A stretch of 59,503 nucleotides of DNA from Eubacterium sp. (lineage in GTDB: Bacteria > Bacillota > Clostridia > Peptostreptococcales > Anaerovoracaceae). Below, piece by piece: positions 55,175 through 59,503 of this stretch. A program made the translations under genes and the position numbers. Below the pieces are notes generated by a model. It had not been told where the DNA came from and made no database searches. It worked only from the letters and a program-made list of their open reading frames with translations. Within the stretch, counting starts at the first letter, position 1. Each line of letters starts with the position of its first letter. The stretch is taken from NCBI GenBank assembly GCA_021769965.1, contig JAETRU010000016.1, forward strand, positions 1-59,503, written 5' to 3'.

Positions 55175-55750
55175 TTACTGGAACAGTCCGCTGAAGCCCA
55201 TAAAGCCCAGAGACAGCATAGCAGCAGTAATTAATGTAAGAGGCACGCCTCGAAATGCCATCGGAACGCCTTCTTCGTTTTCCAGCTTGCTTCTGACGCC
55301 TGCGAAGAGAACCATTGCCAGCAGGAAGCCGACGCCTGCGCCAAATGCGTTGCAGATGGACAGCAGATATCCGTAGCCCTCATCGATGTTTGTGATGCAG
55401 ACGCCCAGTACAGCGCAGTTGGTGGTGATCAGCGGAAGATATACGCCCAGTGCCTTATGGAGAGGCGGCATATACTTCTTCATCATCATTTCGATCAGCT
55501 GTACCAGTGCGGCGATAACCAGAATGAACACTACCGTCTGCAGGTATCCGATCTCAAAATGATTGAGCACCTGCTGAATCGGCCAGGTCGCAATGGTCGC
55601 CAGCACCATAACGAAAATAACGGCGACTCCCATTCCAACTGCGGAATCCAACTTCTTGGATACACCCAGGAACGGACAAATTCCAAGGAACTGCGCCAGT
55701 ACATAGTTGTTAACGAGAATCATACTCATGATTACAGTAATTGCTAACAT
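55175..55750 (-). CDS. rnfA: Ion-translocating oxidoreductase subunit RnfA
   Basis: The 191 residues form six membrane helices with the family motif VNNYVLAQFLGICPFLGVSKK near the N-terminus and a second inverted NCAVLGVCI motif. The cysteines hold an intramembrane iron-sulfur cluster shared with RnfE. It overlaps rnfE by 7 bases. Confidence 0.95.
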   Translation of the reverse strand: MLAITVIMSMILVNNYVLAQFLGICPFLGVSKKLDSAVGMGVAVIFVMVLATIATWPIQQVLNHFEIGYLQTVVFILVIAALVQLIEMMMKKYMPPLHKALGVYLPLITTNCAVLGVCITNIDEGYGYLLSICNAFGAGVGFLLAMVLFAGVRSKLENEEGVPMAFRGVPLTLITAAMLSLGFMGFSGLFQ

Positions 55751-56451
55751 GCTTCTTCAGCTCCTTTCTCACAATCTTTTTGTTTTCTCGCGCCGCCGCA
55801 CATCGCAGCCATCGCGCAGCCTTCGCAGCCGAAGTCTTTCTTCTTCAGCGCCTTACCCTTTGTCAGGTAGTTTACAGCGGCGATCAGGCATCCGAATACG
55901 AAGAATCCGCCCGGTGCCAGGTTGAAGATGCCCATGCCCGGAACGATATTTGTCAGAACTTCCTGTCCGAACAGTGTGCCGGATCCAAAGAATTCTCTGA
56001 TCAGACCCATGATGCCCAGAGCCAGTGTAAAGCCAAGGCCCATACCGATTCCATCCAGTGCGGAATCGATCGGGTTGTTCTTGCTTGCAAACATTTCTGC
56101 TCTTCCCAAAATGATACAGTTTACTACGATCAGCGGAATAAAGAGTCCCAGTGATGCGTACAGGGAAGGAACGAATGCCTGTAATACGAACTGAACGACC
56201 GTTACGAATCCCGCGATAACTACGATGTAGCACGGGATACGTACTTTGTCAGGAATAATATTTCTCAGTAAGGAAATTACGATATTGGAGCAGATCAGAA
56301 CTGCCATCGCGGATACGCCCATACCGATACCGTTGATTGCAGAAGAAGTCGTTGCCAGTGTCGGGCAAGTACCCAGCAGCAATACGAGTACCGGGTTTTC
56401 CTTAATGATACCTTTGGTAAGGATGCCTAATTTGCTTGGTTTCTTATCCAT
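55744..56451 (-). CDS. rnfE: Ion-translocating oxidoreductase subunit RnfE
   Basis: The 235 residues have six membrane helices with ENPVLVLLLGTCPTLA and NCIILGRAEMFA, the pair that matches RnfA. The C-terminal 35 residues are an extension with CEGCAMAAMCGG and two further cysteines, which may bind a metal centre. The start directly follows rnfG by a one-base overlap. Confidence 0.94.
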   Translation of the reverse strand: MDKKPSKLGILTKGIIKENPVLVLLLGTCPTLATTSSAINGIGMGVSAMAVLICSNIVISLLRNIIPDKVRIPCYIVVIAGFVTVVQFVLQAFVPSLYASLGLFIPLIVVNCIILGRAEMFASKNNPIDSALDGIGMGLGFTLALGIMGLIREFFGSGTLFGQEVLTNIVPGMGIFNLAPGGFFVFGCLIAAVNYLTKGKALKKKDFGCEGCAMAAMCGGARKQKDCEKGAEEAC

Positions 56452-57029
56452 TAATTCGCACCTCCTACAATCTTATACTGCTCTAATGCGCAGTATACGC
56501 CGTAATGCACTGCATTAGACGAAATAGTAGCGCCGGAAATGTGATTGATCGCCGGTTCAGCCTTTGCAGATGTGGTCGTGATCTCATCGGAAGATTTTCC
56601 TATGTACTGCGCAAGGTGGCCTTCCGCGTGAGCCTTGGTACCAAGGCCCGGCGTATCGCCGTGAGCAGTTACCTTAACGCCGGTGATCTTGCCGTCTGCG
56701 TCGATACCGACCATCTCGGTCAAAAGTCCTCCGAAGGACTTGGTCACTACGGTTACTACCATTCCGCTTCCGTTATCTGCAATGTAGCACTCCTGCGCGT
56801 ATACTTTGCCCGGGTCGGAAACGGCCAGTTCACCGTCAAATTCTGTAAATGAATCTGCGTCACTCAAAAGCTCCATACGGGCTTTGTCTGCGGCGTCTTT
56901 TGCATTTTTCTCAATGATCGGATTTGTCACGCCGTAGGTGGCTGCCAGAGCAGCCGTGATAACCAGACAGATCGCAACGAGAACCACGATAGGTGCAACA
57001 TACTCTTTGAATGTATTGTTATTTTTCAT
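56451..57029 (-). CDS. rnfG: Ion-translocating oxidoreductase subunit RnfG
   Basis: From ATG 57,029 (GGAGGTG before it, overlapping rnfD by 11 bases) the protein has 192 residues with one N-terminal membrane helix. The SGATISSNAV motif carries the Thr or Ser to which FMN is bound covalently. The soluble domain faces outward. Confidence 0.94.
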   Translation of the reverse strand: MKNNNTFKEYVAPIVVLVAICLVITAALAATYGVTNPIIEKNAKDAADKARMELLSDADSFTEFDGELAVSDPGKVYAQECYIADNGSGMVVTVVTKSFGGLLTEMVGIDADGKITGVKVTAHGDTPGLGTKAHAEGHLAQYIGKSSDEITTTSAKAEPAINHISGATISSNAVHYGVYCALEQYKIVGGAN

Positions 57030-58020
57030 TTTTCTTTGCACCTCCATATGTTAATTTGATGCACAGCTGATCGATCAGCGGCGTCAGGATGTTCATCAGC
57101 AGGATGGAGAAGGATACGCCTTCCGGATATGCTCCCCACAGTCTGATGACCATTGTCAGGATACCGCAGCCAACGCCCATGATCACTTTGCCAAGAGGCA
57201 TGATCGGAGACGTTACATAATCAGTTGCCATGAAGAACGCACCCAGCATCACGCCGCCTGCGCAGACGTGGAAAACTGCCATATGCAGCGCGCCCAGATC
57301 GCTGCCGCTGATGCCGTAGTACAGCAGAGCGATGACAAATACAGTGCCGATGAAGCATGCCGGGATGATCGGGCTGATGATCTTTTTCCAGATCAGGAAC
57401 AGTCCGCCGATGAGCAGCGCGATAGCACTGACTTCACCCATGGAACCGCCGATAAAGCCCAGGAACATTTCCATATTGGATGGCAGATCAGGAGTTTCGC
57501 CTAAAGTCGCCGCTTCACCTAAAACGCCCAGCGGTGTCGCGCTGGTTGCCGCGTCTATGGAAGACATGGACGGAGTCGGCCATGTGGTCATCTCAGTCGC
57601 GAAGGAGATGAACAGCACGATTCTGGCAGTGATCGCAGGGTTTACCACGTTTCTGCCGATGCCGCCGTACAGCTGTTTTACGATGACGATCGCGACAAAA
57701 CATCCGATGATCGCCATCCAGATCGGAAAGCTGGACGGTACATTAAAGGCGATCAGAACGCCTGTTACCGCGGCAGAACAGTCTCCGACAGTCTGTCTCT
57801 TATGCATCAGCTTGTTGTAAGCCCATTCAAAGAACACACTGGCTGCGCCGCATACCAGCGTCAGCAGAATAACTCTCATGCCAAAAACGTAAATGCTGAC
57901 CAGGAAAGACGGTACTAACGCGATCAGCACCATCTGCATGGTCTTGGAAGTATCCATAGCGCTTACCAGATGCGGCGCGGAGGATACTGCTAAATTATTG
58001 TAATATTTGTTGTTATCCAT
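57019..58020 (-). CDS. rnfD: Ion-translocating oxidoreductase subunit RnfD
   Basis: The 333-residue subunit has several membrane helices and the DAATSATPLG motif, where FMN is attached in RnfD/NqrB proteins. It helps form the ion path of the complex. The ATG overlaps the rnfC stop by one base. Confidence 0.95.
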   Translation of the reverse strand: MDNNKYYNNLAVSSAPHLVSAMDTSKTMQMVLIALVPSFLVSIYVFGMRVILLTLVCGAASVFFEWAYNKLMHKRQTVGDCSAAVTGVLIAFNVPSSFPIWMAIIGCFVAIVIVKQLYGGIGRNVVNPAITARIVLFISFATEMTTWPTPSMSSIDAATSATPLGVLGEAATLGETPDLPSNMEMFLGFIGGSMGEVSAIALLIGGLFLIWKKIISPIIPACFIGTVFVIALLYYGISGSDLGALHMAVFHVCAGGVMLGAFFMATDYVTSPIMPLGKVIMGVGCGILTMVIRLWGAYPEGVSFSILLMNILTPLIDQLCIKLTYGGAKKNEK

Positions 58021-59336
58021 TATTTAATTCCAGCCTCCTTTACAACAGCTTTTCCAAGCTTGTTCATGAAGCCCAGAGGTCTTCTTGCAGGACATACATA
58101 GGAGCAGCTTCCGCATTCCATACACTGCATAACCTGTAAGTCACTTAATTTCTGCGCGTCTCTGCGTTCATAAGCCTCTGCCAGAGCTGTCGGCAGCAGG
58201 TTGAACGGACATGCCTGATGACATCTTCCGCAGTTGATGCAGGCAGTTTCTTCCGGAACATAGGATTTTTCTCCGGAGAATGCCAGGATCGCGTTGTTGT
58301 TCTTTACGATCGGCATTGCGTCAGAGAAGATGGCTCTGCCCATCATAGGTCCGCCCATGAGGATCTTTCTCGGTTCAGATTTATATCCGCCGCAGAATTC
58401 AATAACGTCGTGGATCTGTGTTCCGATCGGCGCTATGATGTTCTTCGGCTGCGCGACCGCATCTCCGTCAACAGTCATTCTCTTATTGACGAGAGGAATG
58501 CCGTTTCTGAAATACTGTCCCACAAAGGCAACAGAAGTAACGTTGGAAAGGATCACGCCCAGATCTGCAGGAAGTACGCCTGCCTTCATCTCTTTGCCGG
58601 TGATCTCATATACCAGTACACGCTCTGCGCCCTTCGGATATCTGGCCTGCAGCTTGAAGGTGTGCATGTTGGTCAGACCCTGCTCCGCAAACATCTGGTC
58701 CAGCTTTGCGATAGCGTCAGGCTTGTTCTCCTCGATACCGATGTAAGCTTCATCCAGACCGATATATTTCATGATCAGCTTCATGCCGTCGATGATGTCC
58801 TGTGTATCTTCCAGCATGCCTCTATGGTCAGAAGTGATAAACGGTTCACATTCCGCGCCATTTACGATCAGCGTATGTACATCGTCGATGTTCTTCGGGT
58901 TATATTTGATGTGTGTCGGGAACGACGCGCCGCCCAGACCTACAAGTCCGCTCTCTCTCACGGCCTTAACAAAGGATGGCAGGTCATTGGCCTCAGGGAC
59001 CTTGATACCTTCCCATAACTCCTGTTTCTTGTCAGGTTCAATGACAACCAGGGTATCGTTTCCACCCATTGCCGAACGCTGGGTCTCGATGCCAGTGACG
59101 GTTCCGGAAACGCTTGAGTGAATAGGGGCACTTACAAATGCATCCGTATCACCGATAAGTTGTCCCACCTTGACTGTATCGCCTTTGGCTACCAAAGGCC
59201 TGCAAGGTGCGCCGATGTGCTGAGACATTGAAATTTTAACAACATCAGGAATCGGCATAACTTCGGTTTCACATCCGGCGGTGTTTTTATAGTGGCCGGC
59301 GTCGATGCTATGTAAATGCTTTGCATTTGCGCTCAT
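58020..59336 (-). CDS. rnfC: Ion-translocating oxidoreductase subunit RnfC
   Basis: The 438 residues contain an N-terminal barrel, a Rossmann-like NADH/FMN domain with GLGGASFPTHIKY, and two ferredoxin-type motifs (CINCGRCHQACPF and CMECGSCSYVCPA). RnfC exchanges electrons with NAD+. It opens the operon rnfCDGEAB, the usual order in Clostridia, in which reduced ferredoxin drives Na+ or H+ export. Confidence 0.96.
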   Translation of the reverse strand: MSANAKHLHSIDAGHYKNTAGCETEVMPIPDVVKISMSQHIGAPCRPLVAKGDTVKVGQLIGDTDAFVSAPIHSSVSGTVTGIETQRSAMGGNDTLVVIEPDKKQELWEGIKVPEANDLPSFVKAVRESGLVGLGGASFPTHIKYNPKNIDDVHTLIVNGAECEPFITSDHRGMLEDTQDIIDGMKLIMKYIGLDEAYIGIEENKPDAIAKLDQMFAEQGLTNMHTFKLQARYPKGAERVLVYEITGKEMKAGVLPADLGVILSNVTSVAFVGQYFRNGIPLVNKRMTVDGDAVAQPKNIIAPIGTQIHDVIEFCGGYKSEPRKILMGGPMMGRAIFSDAMPIVKNNNAILAFSGEKSYVPEETACINCGRCHQACPFNLLPTALAEAYERRDAQKLSDLQVMQCMECGSCSYVCPARRPLGFMNKLGKAVVKEAGIK

Positions 59337-59387
59337 AATTTGAAACCTTCCTTTCTAAAATTGTCGTCTTATAATCATACAAAGTAT

Positions 59388-59393
59388 ATTATA
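59388..59393 (-). promoter_or_regulatory. Likely -10 box of the rnf operon
   Basis: TATAAT on the minus strand lies about 50 bases before the rnfC ATG in a very AT-rich stretch. No good -35 box stands at the right distance, so the promoter may need an activator. The remaining sequence to 59,503 shows no gene. Confidence 0.4.
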
Positions 59394-59503
59394 CTACAAT
59401 CCTTCACAAAAATCATTAAGTTTTCTTGTAAAAACACATTTCACAGAAATTTCCTTCATGACGTGCAGTAAGAGAATATATGTAGCAGTATATGCGGCAA
59501 AGG

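Overview
The window holds an almost complete contractile-tail prophage (about 446-44,886) inserted at the 3' end of a tRNA-Val gene, with host chromosome on both sides. The right flank carries ptb-buk (butyrate formation) and the six-gene rnfCDGEAB operon (ferredoxin:NAD+ oxidoreductase). Together with the AGGAGG-type ribosome binding sites this points to an anaerobic, butyrate-forming Bacillota of class Clostridia, possibly a gut Anaerovoracaceae-like lineage. The family is inference only.

Phage layout. The 48-bp attachment core is repeated at 446-493 and 44,839-44,886. Most phage genes are on the minus strand. Reading from high to low coordinates, the early operon begins at the cro-like gene (41,539), passes through small early genes and an excisionase-like HTH protein, then the replication/recombination block: SMC-like ATPase, AAA_24 ATPase, DUF669, DEAH helicase, primase-helicase with an iteron cluster, and RusA. 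A DUF1492/ArpU-like protein is the likely late regulator. A GNAT/small-protein pair follows. Then come terminase, portal, MuF-toxin fusion, scaffold, capsid, connectors, sheath, tube, a frameshifted tail chaperone, tape measure, and LysM, hub and baseplate proteins in the order of Bacillus PBSX (xkd), then tail fibres. Between the fibres and the lysis genes (amidase, LLH holin, two small membrane proteins) sits a five-gene cassette with a radical SAM/SPASM maturase and two extremely Cys-rich proteins. The plus strand carries the lysogeny module (repressor, ImmA-like peptidase, HicAB, integrase). It also carries several low-GC genes with their own promoters, lying antisense to the early operon.

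The most unusual content is the radical SAM cassette (2,242-5,323). A 187-residue protein with 48 cysteines spaced every 3 or 4 residues, and a second protein with an 11-Cys tail of the same rule, sit beside a maturase that resembles the CXXX-repeat peptide maturase family. This suggests a ribosomally made, thioether-modified protein made late in the lytic cycle, perhaps as a tail decoration. Other points of interest are a MuF-PBECR toxin fusion, a -1 frameshift site, candidate structured RNAs upstream of the GP20 scaffold gene, a 57-bp repeat flanking a membrane-protein cassette, and phage DNA that rebuilds both the 3' end and the terminator of the target tRNA.

Right flank (44,887-59,503). 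It contains intact tRNA-Val(GAC), a six-copy 62-bp minisatellite, an EamA transporter, an aspartate/glutamate racemase-family protein, buk and ptb facing a YheO-type regulator, a DUF2089 regulator with three paralogous membrane proteins, a MazG-like fragment, a five-copy 63-bp minisatellite, a PD-(D/E)XK-like protein and the rnf operon.
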